Part shown: in pieces, positions 1 to 6,650 of the stretch
Layout: every line of letters begins with the position of its first letter
Position numbering within the stretch: position 1 is the stretch's first letter
Assembly (NCBI GenBank): GCA_900545905.1
Contig: URBA01000012.1
Coordinates: 1 to 14,888, forward strand
DNA length: 14,888 nt
Direction: 5' to 3'
From: an uncultured Collinsella sp.
Lineage (GTDB): Bacteria > Actinomycetota > Coriobacteriia > Coriobacteriales > Coriobacteriaceae
Translations under genes and position numbers: made by a program
Notes under the pieces: generated by a model
What the model saw: the letters and a program-made list of their open reading frames with translations, nothing else
The model's database searches: none
Told to the model about the DNA's origin: nothing

Positions 1-2
1 TG

Positions 3-338
3 CCGCTCGTGGCGATCGTCGCCTGCGATATGCCGTTTGTCTCGCCGGAACTCATCGGCGCGCTTGCCGATCATGTTGAGGCCGAGGCGCTCGATGTGTT
101 CGTGCCGCGCGAGGAGCGGGGGATTGAGCCGCTTTGCGCCGTCTGGCGCCGTGACTCGTGTGCGCCGGTTGCCCAAGAGCTGCTCGCCTGCGACCGCCAG
201 CGTATTCGCTGCCTGATCAATCGCGTTCAGGCTGGATATATGGATGAGCCGCAGATCGTTAAGGCCGCGGGCTCAACGCTCTGCTTCGAGAACGTCAATA
301 CGCCCGAGGAGTTTGCGGCGGCCGAGTTACTCGCCTAG
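3..338 (+). CDS. mobA: Molybdenum cofactor guanylyltransferase MobA, 3' part (5' end outside window)
   Basis: MobA transfers GMP from GTP to molybdopterin-Mo, giving the guanine-dinucleotide cofactor, in the cytosol. Only about the last 112 codons are present. The reading frame is open to the left edge, so the true start is outside; the GTG at 9 is internal. Visible family marks are the metal-binding segment ACDMPF with its Asp, followed by PELI, then EPLCAVWRR in the middle, and NVNTPEEFAAAE near the end. The N(V/I)NTPE ending favours MobA over the related cytidylyltransferase MocA, which usually has DIDTPED. The stop at 336 is followed 15 bases later by the DUF3343 gene, so the two are probably co-transcribed. 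A molybdenum hydroxylase lies about 2.2 kb downstream and is a likely user of the cofactor. Confidence 0.85.
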   Translation, partial: PLVAIVACDMPFVSPELIGALADHVEAEALDVFVPREERGIEPLCAVWRRDSCAPVAQELLACDRQRIRCLINRVQAGYMDEPQIVKAAGSTLCFENVNTPEEFAAAELLA

Positions 339-353
339 ACGATTGGAGTTGCC

Positions 354-749
354 ATGTCTCACGATATTTGTCCCGACACGGGAGAACCTTGCACTTGCGA
401 CGGGTCCGAACCCTGTACCTGCGGTTGCGGTGGCTGCGGACATACTGCGGAAGAGGAAGCGGCCGCCGCGGCGTATCGCGATGCACACCGCGAAGGCCCG
501 TCCGGTGATGCTCTCGACCATGAACGCAAGATCATCGTTTCGTTCGACAGCACCTTCGATGTGATGGAATGCGAGCAGCTGTGCCTGGATGCCGGCGTGC
601 CCGGGCGCATTATGCCTTTGCCCGGCTCCATTACCGCCGGCTGCGGGCTGTGCTGGGCCATGCCGTTCTCGGGCGATGCACTCGCCGCCTTCCGCGCTGC
701 CACCGAAGGCCGCATAACCCCCGCTGACTACCATCAGCTCGTCCTCTAA
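354..749 (+). CDS. DUF3343 protein (putative Se/S carrier-like) with Cys-rich N-terminus
   Basis: A 131-residue protein with two parts. Residues 1-30 carry seven Cys (6, 13, 15, 21, 23, 25, 28) in a repeated EPCTC pattern plus His30, suggesting metal or chalcogen binding. After an Ala/Glu-rich linker, residues about 58-131 match the DUF3343 pattern: a beta strand IIVSFDST, a helix with C73 and C77, GVPGRIMPLP, and ITAGCGLC with C97 and C100. DUF3343 is described as a putative Se/S carrier and is often found with selenium-dependent molybdenum hydroxylase genes; no reaction is established. GGAG at 345-348 lies 5 bases before the ATG and supports this start. The gene follows mobA closely. The domain call is from memory of the family pattern. 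The Cys-rich head is longer than usual for the family. Confidence 0.72.
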   Translation: MSHDICPDTGEPCTCDGSEPCTCGCGGCGHTAEEEAAAAAYRDAHREGPSGDALDHERKIIVSFDSTFDVMECEQLCLDAGVPGRIMPLPGSITAGCGLCWAMPFSGDALAAFRAATEGRITPADYHQLVL

Positions 750-756
750 CCACCAA

Positions 757-795
757 AAACCACCACAAAGTTGCCTGTCCCCAATGTGGTGGTTT
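757..795. repeat. 11-bp perfect inverted repeat after the DUF3343 gene
   Basis: The arms AAACCACCACA (757-767) and TGTGGTGGTTT (785-795) are perfect reverse complements around a 17-base loop containing TGCCTGTCCCC. There is no T-run on the 3' side, so it is a poor classical terminator for the mobA-DUF3343 unit. A REP-like dispersed element is the alternative. The rest of the 750-1007 spacer shows no gene and holds the gdhA promoter region. Confidence 0.6.
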
Positions 796-911
796 GGAAC
801 ACGTGGACGAAACAGGTTTGAAACACGGGTTTTGCGCGTCAGACACTCAAAAACGCTTCTACCTGCATCGTAATCAAAACGAAACATCTGCTCGTCGGCT
901 TATGCGAAACT

Positions 912-941
912 TTGCTGCAACAGTGCGATATTATCCATACT
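912..941 (+). promoter_or_regulatory. Possible gdhA promoter
   Basis: TTGCTG (912-917) and CATACT (936-941) are 18 bases apart and match sigma-70-type -35 and -10 boxes at 4 of 6 positions each. The region is A/T-rich compared with its surroundings and lies about 70 bases before gdhA. TATTAT at 929-934 is a better -10 but has no -35 at the right distance. The call is weak. Confidence 0.25.
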
Positions 942-951
942 CGATAAAGTT

Positions 952-972
952 CGCGGCGCATAGGGTGCCGCG
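952..972 (+). promoter_or_regulatory. Small GC hairpin in the gdhA leader
   Basis: CGCGGC (952-957) and GCCGCG (967-972) can pair around a 9-base loop. The hairpin lies between the probable promoter and the ribosome-binding site of gdhA (GGAGGA, 999-1004). It may stabilise the mRNA 5' end or be chance in GC-rich DNA. Confidence 0.3.
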
Positions 973-1007
973 ACCGACATTTTTCGTTTCCCATCATTGG
1001 AGGAAGC

Positions 1008-2363
1008 ATGAGCTACACGCAGAAAGTTCTCGAAGAGCTCAAGGCCCGCTATCCCGAGCAGCCTGAGTTCATCCAGGCCGCGACCGAGATCCTCGGCACC
1101 ATCCAGCCGGCGCTCGACGCCCATCCCGAGTACGAGGAGGCCGCCCTGCTTGAGCGCCTCGTCGAGCCCGAGCGCATCGTTATGTTCCGTGTTCCCTGGG
1201 TCGACGACCAGGGCAAGGTTCAGGTCAATCGCGGTTACCGTGTCGAGTTCAACTCTGCCATTGGACCCTACAAGGGCGGCCTGCGCTTTAACCCGACGGT
1301 CACCCTGGGTATGCTCAAGTTCCTGGGTCTGGAGCAGATCCTCAAGAACAGCCTGACCACCCTTCCCATGGGCGGCGGCAAGGGCGGCTCCGACTTTGAC
1401 CCCAAGGGCAAGTCCAACAACGAGATCATGCACTTCTGCCAGTCCTTCATGACCGAGCTCTACCGTCACATCGGTCCCAACACCGACGTTCCCGCCGGCG
1501 ACCTGGGCGTTGGCGGCCGCGAGGTTGCCTACCTGTTCGGTCAGTACAAGCGCCTGACCAACGAGTGGACCGGCGTCCTTACCGGCAAGGGCCTCTCTTT
1601 TGGCGGCTCGCTCGCCCGTACCGAGGCCACCGGCTACGGCCTGGCCTACTTTGTGGACGAGTACCTCAAGAGCCGCGGCGACTCCTTCGAGGGCAAGAAC
1701 GTCGTCGTTCACGGTTCCGGTAACGTCGCCATCTACGCGGTCCAGAAGGTCTCCCAGCTCGGCGGCAAGGTGCTGGCCTGCTCCGACACCCATGGCTGGG
1801 TCGAGGATCCCGACGGCATCGACTACACCGTGCTCGAGCACGTCTACAACAAGAAGCGCTCCGGCCACGACAAGGGCGTTACGCTCGCCATGTACGTTGA
1901 CGAGAAGCCCAACGCCGTGTGGCACGAGGGTGACGGCCGCGGCGTGTGGCAGCTGCCCTGCGACATCGCGCTGCCCTGCGCTCGCGAGAACACGCTGCTG
2001 CTCGAGGACGCCCAGGCGCTCGTCGCCAACGGCTGCAAGGTGGTCGGCGAGGGCGCGAACATGCCCACGACCATCGAGGCCACGACCTACTTCCAGGAGA
2101 ACGGCGTCGCCTTTATGCCCGGCAAGGCTGCCAACGCCGGCGGCGTGCTCGTGTCTGGCCTGGAGATGAGCCAGAATGCCGAGCACCTGTCCTGGACCTT
2201 CGAGGAGGTCGACGGCAAGCTCGAGCAGCTCATGCGTGGCATGTTCCACAACGTGGACGACACCGCCAAGGAGTACGGCGAGGAGGGCAATTTCGTCATG
2301 GGCGCAAACATCGCCGGCTTCCTGAAGGTCGCCGATGCCATGCTCGCCCAGGGCGTCTGCTAA
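1008..2363 (+). CDS. gdhA: NADP-specific glutamate dehydrogenase
   Basis: It catalyses reductive amination of 2-oxoglutarate with ammonia to L-glutamate, normally with NADPH, as a cytosolic homohexamer. At 451 residues it matches bacterial GdhA (E. coli 447). The substrate domain shows GPYKGGLRF (86-94), the catalytic-lysine segment PMGGGKGGSDF (K125) and PAGDLGVGGRE with the catalytic Asp165. The Rossmann domain shows GSGNVA (236-241) and CSDTHG (258-263), the latter at the position that contacts the adenosine ribose and phosphate. A C-terminal NAGGVLVSGLEMSQN segment closes the active site. Ribosome site GGAGGA at 999-1004 fixes the ATG at 1008. The gene is monocistronic, flanked by its own putative promoter and a strong terminator. 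Codon use is strongly C/G-ending, as expected for a well expressed gene. NADP preference is taken from subfamily resemblance, not tested. Confidence 0.96.
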   Translation: MSYTQKVLEELKARYPEQPEFIQAATEILGTIQPALDAHPEYEEAALLERLVEPERIVMFRVPWVDDQGKVQVNRGYRVEFNSAIGPYKGGLRFNPTVTLGMLKFLGLEQILKNSLTTLPMGGGKGGSDFDPKGKSNNEIMHFCQSFMTELYRHIGPNTDVPAGDLGVGGREVAYLFGQYKRLTNEWTGVLTGKGLSFGGSLARTEATGYGLAYFVDEYLKSRGDSFEGKNVVVHGSGNVAIYAVQKVSQLGGKVLACSDTHGWVEDPDGIDYTVLEHVYNKKRSGHDKGVTLAMYVDEKPNAVWHEGDGRGVWQLPCDIALPCARENTLLLEDAQALVANGCKVVGEGANMPTTIEATTYFQENGVAFMPGKAANAGGVLVSGLEMSQNAEHLSWTFEEVDGKLEQLMRGMFHNVDDTAKEYGEEGNFVMGANIAGFLKVADAMLAQGVC

Positions 2364-2388
2364 ATCTTGCCTGACATAGCATGTGATG

Positions 2389-2420
2389 AGGCTCCCAGCT
2401 ATCTGGTTGGGAGCCTTTTT
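2389..2420 (+). terminator. Rho-independent terminator of gdhA
   Basis: AGGCTCCCA (2389-2397) and TGGGAGCCT (2408-2416) form a perfect 9-bp stem with a 10-base loop, followed directly by five T. It begins 26 bases after the gdhA stop codon. Confidence 0.92.
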
Positions 2421-2438
2421 CTATCCCGGAGGATTCCT

Positions 2439-2513
2439 CATAACTTGCGGTGATATACGGACTGTTTTGCGTTCCAGAACGGCTAATCAGTCCGTATATC
2501 ACCGCAAGTTATG
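2439..2513. repeat. Palindromic intergenic repeat, copy 1 (26-bp perfect arms)
   Basis: Arms 2439-2464 and 2488-2513 are exact reverse complements over 26 bases, separated by 23 bases. The left arm ends in GGACTG followed by TTTT, and the spacer has a small inner inverted repeat (CGTTC/GAACG at 2470-2474 and 2477-2481). The same 74-nt layout recurs at 14687-14760 without gaps. It is not needed as the gdhA terminator, which precedes it. It is probably a non-autonomous palindromic unit (REP or MITE-like). Confidence 0.85.
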
Positions 2514-2559
2514 GATGGGTGGGTGGATTTTGTCCTAAAACGGTGTGCGGCCCCTCGTT

Positions 2560-2568
2560 TGGTACACT
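2560..2568 (+). promoter_or_regulatory. Possible extended -10 promoter of the molybdenum hydroxylase operon
   Basis: TGGTACACT at 2560-2568 fits the extended -10 form (TGn followed by TACACT). No good -35 is seen at 16-18 bases upstream. A transcript would start near 2575, leaving a short leader. Confidence 0.35.
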
Positions 2569-2592
2569 TAAAAGTACTGGACAAGTGAAGAG

Positions 2593-3507
2593 ATGGGGGA
2601 GAACGTGCTCAAGTTCGGTACCTACGTCCGTGTTGGAAACGCGGCCGAAGCCTATGAGCTCTTGCAGAAAAACCGCAACAACAAGATTGTGGGCGGCGGC
2701 ATCTGGATGCGCCTGGGTTCGCGTCGTGTGGCGACGGCGATTGACCTTTCGGCCTGCGGACTCGATCAGATCGAGGAGACCGAGACCGAGTTTCGCATCG
2801 GTGCCATGTGCACCCTGCGCCAGCTCGAGCGTCATGCCGGGCTCAACGCTCTTGTCAACAATGTCTTTGAGTTCGCTGTCCACGATATCGTGGGCGTGCA
2901 GCTGCGCAACACTGCCACGGTGGGTGGCAGCATCTACGGCCGCTTTGGCTTCTCGGACGTGCTCTCGGCCTTCCTGGCGCTCGATTCCTATGTTGAGCTG
3001 ACGGGCGCCGGCCGCGTGCCGCTCGCCGAGTTCGTCGAAATGGGCTACGTACGCGACGTGATCGAGCACGTGGTGGTCGTTAAGCACGATTACCGCGCAA
3101 GCTATGAGGCTGTGCGCAAGGCCGCGACCGACTTCCCCTCGCTCAATGTCACCGCCGCCTGGTGGGACAACAGATGGCATGTCACCGTGGGCGCCCGCCC
3201 GCTGCGTGCGACCCTGCTGCAGGGCGAGGCATGCGGCCTGGTGAACGAGCGGCCTTCCGAGGACGAGCTGCGCTCCCTGGCCGCGTCCGTGCGCGCGCTG
3301 AGCTACGGCACCAACATGTGGGGCTCGGCCGACTACCGCCGCCGCATCTCGGCCCCGCTTGCCGTGCAGGCCGTGCGCCGCGCCGCCGGCATCGAGCTTT
3401 CGGCCGCGCTTGCCCGCGAGCTCGAGGGCGTGCAAGTGCCTAAGTTTGCCACGGACGAGTATTCCTGCCGCCGCGTGCCCGGCGTCGATTCTAGCGAGGT
3501 GCGCTAA
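2593..3507 (+). CDS. Molybdenum hydroxylase FAD-binding subunit (XdhB/YgfM/CoxM-like)
   Basis: This subunit of a xanthine dehydrogenase-family enzyme passes electrons from the 2Fe-2S clusters to FAD and on to an acceptor. At 304 residues it fits the family. FAD-binding marks are VGGGIWMRLGS (33-43), IGAMCTLRQLE (69-79) and NTATVGGSIYGRFGFSDV (106-123), where other members have TxGGN and SPAADL. The C-terminal part from about residue 170 resembles the CO-dehydrogenase flavoprotein C-terminal domain. Start choice is uncertain: ATG 2593 has only a weak upstream GAAGAG, while GTG 2605 follows GGGGGAG by 3-4 bases. The stop TAA shares one base with the ATG of the next gene, indicating coupled translation with the FeS/Mo fusion. 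The substrate cannot be read from this subunit. Confidence 0.88.
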   Translation: MGENVLKFGTYVRVGNAAEAYELLQKNRNNKIVGGGIWMRLGSRRVATAIDLSACGLDQIEETETEFRIGAMCTLRQLERHAGLNALVNNVFEFAVHDIVGVQLRNTATVGGSIYGRFGFSDVLSAFLALDSYVELTGAGRVPLAEFVEMGYVRDVIEHVVVVKHDYRASYEAVRKAATDFPSLNVTAAWWDNRWHVTVGARPLRATLLQGEACGLVNERPSEDELRSLAASVRALSYGTNMWGSADYRRRISAPLAVQAVRRAAGIELSAALARELEGVQVPKFATDEYSCRRVPGVDSSEVR

Positions 3508-6338
3508 TGGCTGCCAAACTCATCGATCTTTCCTTTACGCTCAACGGTCGCAAGGTCAAGGTTCAGATTGCCCCCGACACCATGCTCTTTGCGCTGCTGC
3601 GCGAGCAGGGCTGCGCGTCGGTGCGCTGCGCTTGCGAAACCACCAACTGCGGCCTGTGCACGGTGTGGCTTGACGGCGACCCGGTGCTGAGCTGTTCGGT
3701 TCCCGCCGCCCGTGTTGAGGGCCACACCATCACCACGCTCGAGGGCCTCAAGGCCGAGTCCGAGGCACTGGCCCGCGCGATGGCTGCCGAAGGTGCCGAG
3801 CAGTGCGGTTTTTGCGCCCCTGGCCTTATCATGAACGTGTTGGCGCTTGCCCGCGCCGCCAAGGAGGACCCGAGCCTCGTCGCCACGCGCGAGGAGCTCT
3901 CGCGCCAGCTGGCCGGCAACCTCTGCCGTTGCAGCGGCTACGAGAGCCAGCTGCGCGCCATCGTGCGCTTCCTCAACGAGTCCGGCGCGCAGGTGGGCTT
4001 CGAGATGCCCGAGCTGCCGGTCAATAACACCAGCTCCGATGGTGTCGCGTACAAGCAGATCACTCACAAGCAGCCCAAGAAGGACTCGAAGGCCCTGCTC
4101 GAGGGTCGTCCCGTCTACACCGGCGATATGGTGCCCGCCGGTGCGCTCATCGTCAAACTCAAGCGCAGCCCCTATGCCCGCGCCAAGATCCGCTCCATCG
4201 ATACGTCGCGCGCACTGAAGGTGCCCGGCGTCGTGGGCGTCTACACCTACGAGGACGTGCCCAAGCGCCGCTTTACCATCGCCGGCCAGAGCTATCCGCA
4301 GCCGAGTCCCTACGACCGCTTGATCCTCGAGAACCTCGTCCGTTACCAAAACGAGGAGGTGGCGATCGTCGCCGCTGAGACCGAGGAGGCCGCCGACAAG
4401 GCGCTCAAGCTCATCAAGGTCGACTACGAGGTGCTCGAGCCGCTGCTTGACTTTACCCAGGCTCTCGATAACGACATCGTGGTCCACCCCGAGGGCGACG
4501 TGACCTTTATGTTCCCGCAGGGCGGCGACGTCCCGCGCAACTTGGTATGCAGCGGTACCAGCGATTTTGGCAACCTTGACGAGGCGTTTGCCCAGAGCGA
4601 CATCGTCTTCACCCGCACCTACACCAGCCAGGCCACGCAGACTGCGCCCATGGAGACCTTCCGCGCCTTCGCGACGACCGACGCGTTCGGGCGCATCTCG
4701 GTGACCACCTCGACGCAGGTGCCCTTCCACGTGCGTCGCATGGTCGCGCAGTCGCTCGACATCCCGCAGTCGCAGGTGCAGGTCATTAAGCCACGCATCG
4801 GCGGCGGCTTTGGCTCCAAGCAGACGGGCTGCTGCGAGATTTTCGTGGCGTTCGTGACCCAGCAGACCGGCCGTCCGAGCTATTGCTGCTACACCCGCGA
4901 GGAGACCATCACCGCGGGCAACTCGCGCCACCAGATGCAGATGACCGTTAAGCTGGGCGCCATGAATGACGGCACCATTACGGCCATCGATCTGCACACG
5001 CTGTCTAACGCCGGTGCGTACGGCGAGCACGCCACCACGACGATCGGCCTTTCGGGTCACAAGAGCCTGCCCATCTACAACCATGTGAAGGCGAGCCGCT
5101 TTAGCTGGGACGCCGTCTACACCAACACCAACCGCGGCGGCGCGTATCGCGGCTACGGTGCCACCCAGGGCCAGTTTGCCGTGGAGAGCGCCGTTAACGA
5201 GCTCGCCGACATGCTGCACATGGACCCCGCCGACCTGCGCCTTAAGAACATCGTGCGCGAGGGCGAGATCATGCCGCAGTACTACAACGAGAAGCTCAAC
5301 GCCTGCGCGCTCGACCGCTGCCTGCTGCGCGCGATGGACATGATCGGTTGGCGCGACAAGCCGCTAGCCGTCGACCTGGGCGACCGCGTGCGTGCTCTGG
5401 GCTGTGCGCTCACCATGCAGGGCTCGGGCATCTCCAACGTGGATATCGGCGGCATCGACATGCGCCTGGAAGAGGACGGCTTCATTACCATCGGCACCGG
5501 CGCCACCGATAACGGCATGGGCGTCGACACGATCCTGGCGCAGATTGCCGCCGAGGAGCTGGGCGTGGAGAGTTCGCTGATCGTGGTGCGCGGCGTGGAC
5601 ACCGATGTGTCGCCGTTTGACGCCGGCTCGTACGCGAGCTCGGGTACGTACGTGACGGGTCTTGCCGCCAAGAACGCCGCGACCGAGCTGCGCGAGAAGA
5701 TTTGCGCCAAGGCCGCTCAGATGTGGGACGTGGACGCCGCCGATGTGGTCTTTGATGGCCAGTACGTGCGCCTGTCTGACGAGCGTGCCGCACGCGAGCA
5801 GAACCGCTACCTCACGCTGCGCGACTTTGCCAACCTGTGCGTCAAGAACATCGCGGGCGGCGACGCGCTCACCTCGCATGCCTCTGCCTGCCTGCCCGTT
5901 TCGCCTCCGCCGTTTATGGCCGGCATTGCCGAGGTCGAGGTCGACAAGGCTACCGGCAAGGTGACCGTGGTGGACTACGCGGCGGCTGTGGACTGCGGTA
6001 CCGTAATCAACGAGGCGCTCGCCCGCGTCCAGGCCGAGGGCGGCATTGCCCAGGGTATCGGCCACGCGCTCTACGAGATCGTCGAGCACGACGACCGCGG
6101 CCGCCTGCGCACCGGCAACTTTATGAGCTACAAGCTGCCCACGCGCCTCGATATCGGCAGCATTCGCGTGGCCTTTGAGCCGAGCTACGAGCCGACGGGC
6201 CCGTTTGGTGCCAAGTCGATCGGCGAGGTCGTCATCAACACGCCGCTCGCCGCAGTTGCCTCGGCCGTCGCACACGCCACCGGCCACCAGGTCCGCTCGC
6301 TACCGATCACGCCCGAGAAGGCCCTGCTGGGGGAGTAG
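3507..6338 (+). CDS. Fused 2Fe-2S and molybdopterin subunit of a xanthine dehydrogenase-family hydroxylase (XdhD-like)
   Basis: One 943-residue chain joins two subunits that are usually separate. Residues 1-160 are the iron-sulfur part: a plant-type cluster site with C43, C48, C51 and C63, then the helical cluster site with C100, C103, C140 and C142 (QCGFC and NLCRCSG). Residues from about 190 onward form the molybdopterin part, with IGGGFGSK (431-438), AYRGYG (546-551), GIAQGIG (846-852) and GPFGAKSIGE (898-907), where E907 aligns with the catalytic glutamate. The enzyme would hydroxylate a purine or another heterocycle with water as oxygen donor. The architecture, with a separate FAD subunit just upstream, matches E. 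coli XdhD (956 residues) with YgfM, a set linked to selenium-dependent hydroxylases. Ribosome site GAGGT at 3496-3500 sits inside the previous gene. Substrate and selenium use are inference. Confidence 0.9.
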   Translation: MAAKLIDLSFTLNGRKVKVQIAPDTMLFALLREQGCASVRCACETTNCGLCTVWLDGDPVLSCSVPAARVEGHTITTLEGLKAESEALARAMAAEGAEQCGFCAPGLIMNVLALARAAKEDPSLVATREELSRQLAGNLCRCSGYESQLRAIVRFLNESGAQVGFEMPELPVNNTSSDGVAYKQITHKQPKKDSKALLEGRPVYTGDMVPAGALIVKLKRSPYARAKIRSIDTSRALKVPGVVGVYTYEDVPKRRFTIAGQSYPQPSPYDRLILENLVRYQNEEVAIVAAETEEAADKALKLIKVDYEVLEPLLDFTQALDNDIVVHPEGDVTFMFPQGGDVPRNLVCSGTSDFGNLDEAFAQSDIVFTRTYTSQATQTAPMETFRAFATTDAFGRISVTTSTQVPFHVRRMVAQSLDIPQSQVQVIKPRIGGGFGSKQTGCCEIFVAFVTQQTGRPSYCCYTREETITAGNSRHQMQMTVKLGAMNDGTITAIDLHTLSNAGAYGEHATTTIGLSGHKSLPIYNHVKASRFSWDAVYTNTNRGGAYRGYGATQGQFAVESAVNELADMLHMDPADLRLKNIVREGEIMPQYYNEKLNACALDRCLLRAMDMIGWRDKPLAVDLGDRVRALGCALTMQGSGISNVDIGGIDMRLEEDGFITIGTGATDNGMGVDTILAQIAAEELGVESSLIVVRGVDTDVSPFDAGSYASSGTYVTGLAAKNAATELREKICAKAAQMWDVDAADVVFDGQYVRLSDERAAREQNRYLTLRDFANLCVKNIAGGDALTSHASACLPVSPPPFMAGIAEVEVDKATGKVTVVDYAAAVDCGTVINEALARVQAEGGIAQGIGHALYEIVEHDDRGRLRTGNFMSYKLPTRLDIGSIRVAFEPSYEPTGPFGAKSIGEVVINTPLAAVASAVAHATGHQVRSLPITPEKALLGE

Positions 6339-6365
6339 CGGGTCAGCGAACAAGTCGTAATGGGC

Positions 6366-6392
6366 GGGGCGGGGCAACTCGTCCCGCCTTTT
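6366..6392 (+). terminator. Rho-independent terminator of the molybdenum hydroxylase operon
   Basis: GGCGGGG (6368-6374) pairs with TCCCGCC (6382-6388), including one G-T pair at the loop end, around a 7-base loop. TTTT follows at 6389-6392. It starts about 30 bases after the stop codon at 6338. Confidence 0.72.
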
Positions 6393-6450
6393 GCACTCGT
6401 GGTGAGGTCGTGAGCCTGTAAAACGTGTGCGTGCGCTTGCCGTTCGTATC

Positions 6451-6459
6451 TGCTATCAT
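6451..6459 (+). promoter_or_regulatory. Possible extended -10 promoter of tRNA-Leu
   Basis: TGCTATCAT matches the extended -10 form (TGn plus TATCAT, 5 of 6). It ends 19 bases before the tRNA 5' end, which suits initiation a few bases later. No convincing -35 is seen; TTGCCG at 6437-6442 is too close. Confidence 0.4.
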
Positions 6460-6478
6460 TCCTAGTCTGTGCGCTCAT

Positions 6479-6562
6479 GCGGGCGTGGCGGAATTGGTAG
6501 ACGCGCCAGATTTAGGTTCTGGTGGGATTCCCGTGAAGGTTCGAGTCCTTTCGCCCGCACCA
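6479..6562 (+). tRNA. tRNA-Leu (anticodon UAG)
   Basis: The acceptor stem GCGGGCG (6479-6485) pairs with CGCCCGC (6552-6558), followed by A and an encoded CCA (6560-6562). The anticodon stem CCAGA/TCTGG (6506-6510 and 6518-6522) holds the loop TTTAGGT with anticodon TAG at 6513-6515, which reads CUA and possibly other CUN codons. A long variable arm and GGTTCGAGTCC in the T arm fit a class II leucine tRNA. The 84-nt length is normal. The trigger factor gene starts about 90 bases downstream. Confidence 0.97.
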
Positions 6563-6650
6563 ACGCACCTGCGTCGGCTCCTGCCGTCGCGACTCTTTGT
6601 TGCATAAAGGTACCAGCACCTCAGATAAGCTGGGCAGTATGAGGAGGAAC

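Noticed and set aside
244..564. A 106-codon plus-strand open frame overlapping mobA and the DUF3343 gene
   Set aside because: It is Arg/Ser/Pro-rich, out of frame with both recognised genes and has no ribosome-binding site.
3504..5219. A 571-codon minus-strand open frame opposite the FeS/Mo fusion
   Set aside because: It is an antisense shadow of strongly biased codons; the plus-strand protein has complete cofactor motifs.
354..6338. In-frame UGA selenocysteine codons in the molybdenum/selenium region
   Set aside because: The DUF3343, FAD and FeS/Mo frames are uninterrupted and end in TAA or TAG; any selenium would be a cofactor ligand and not encoded selenocysteine.
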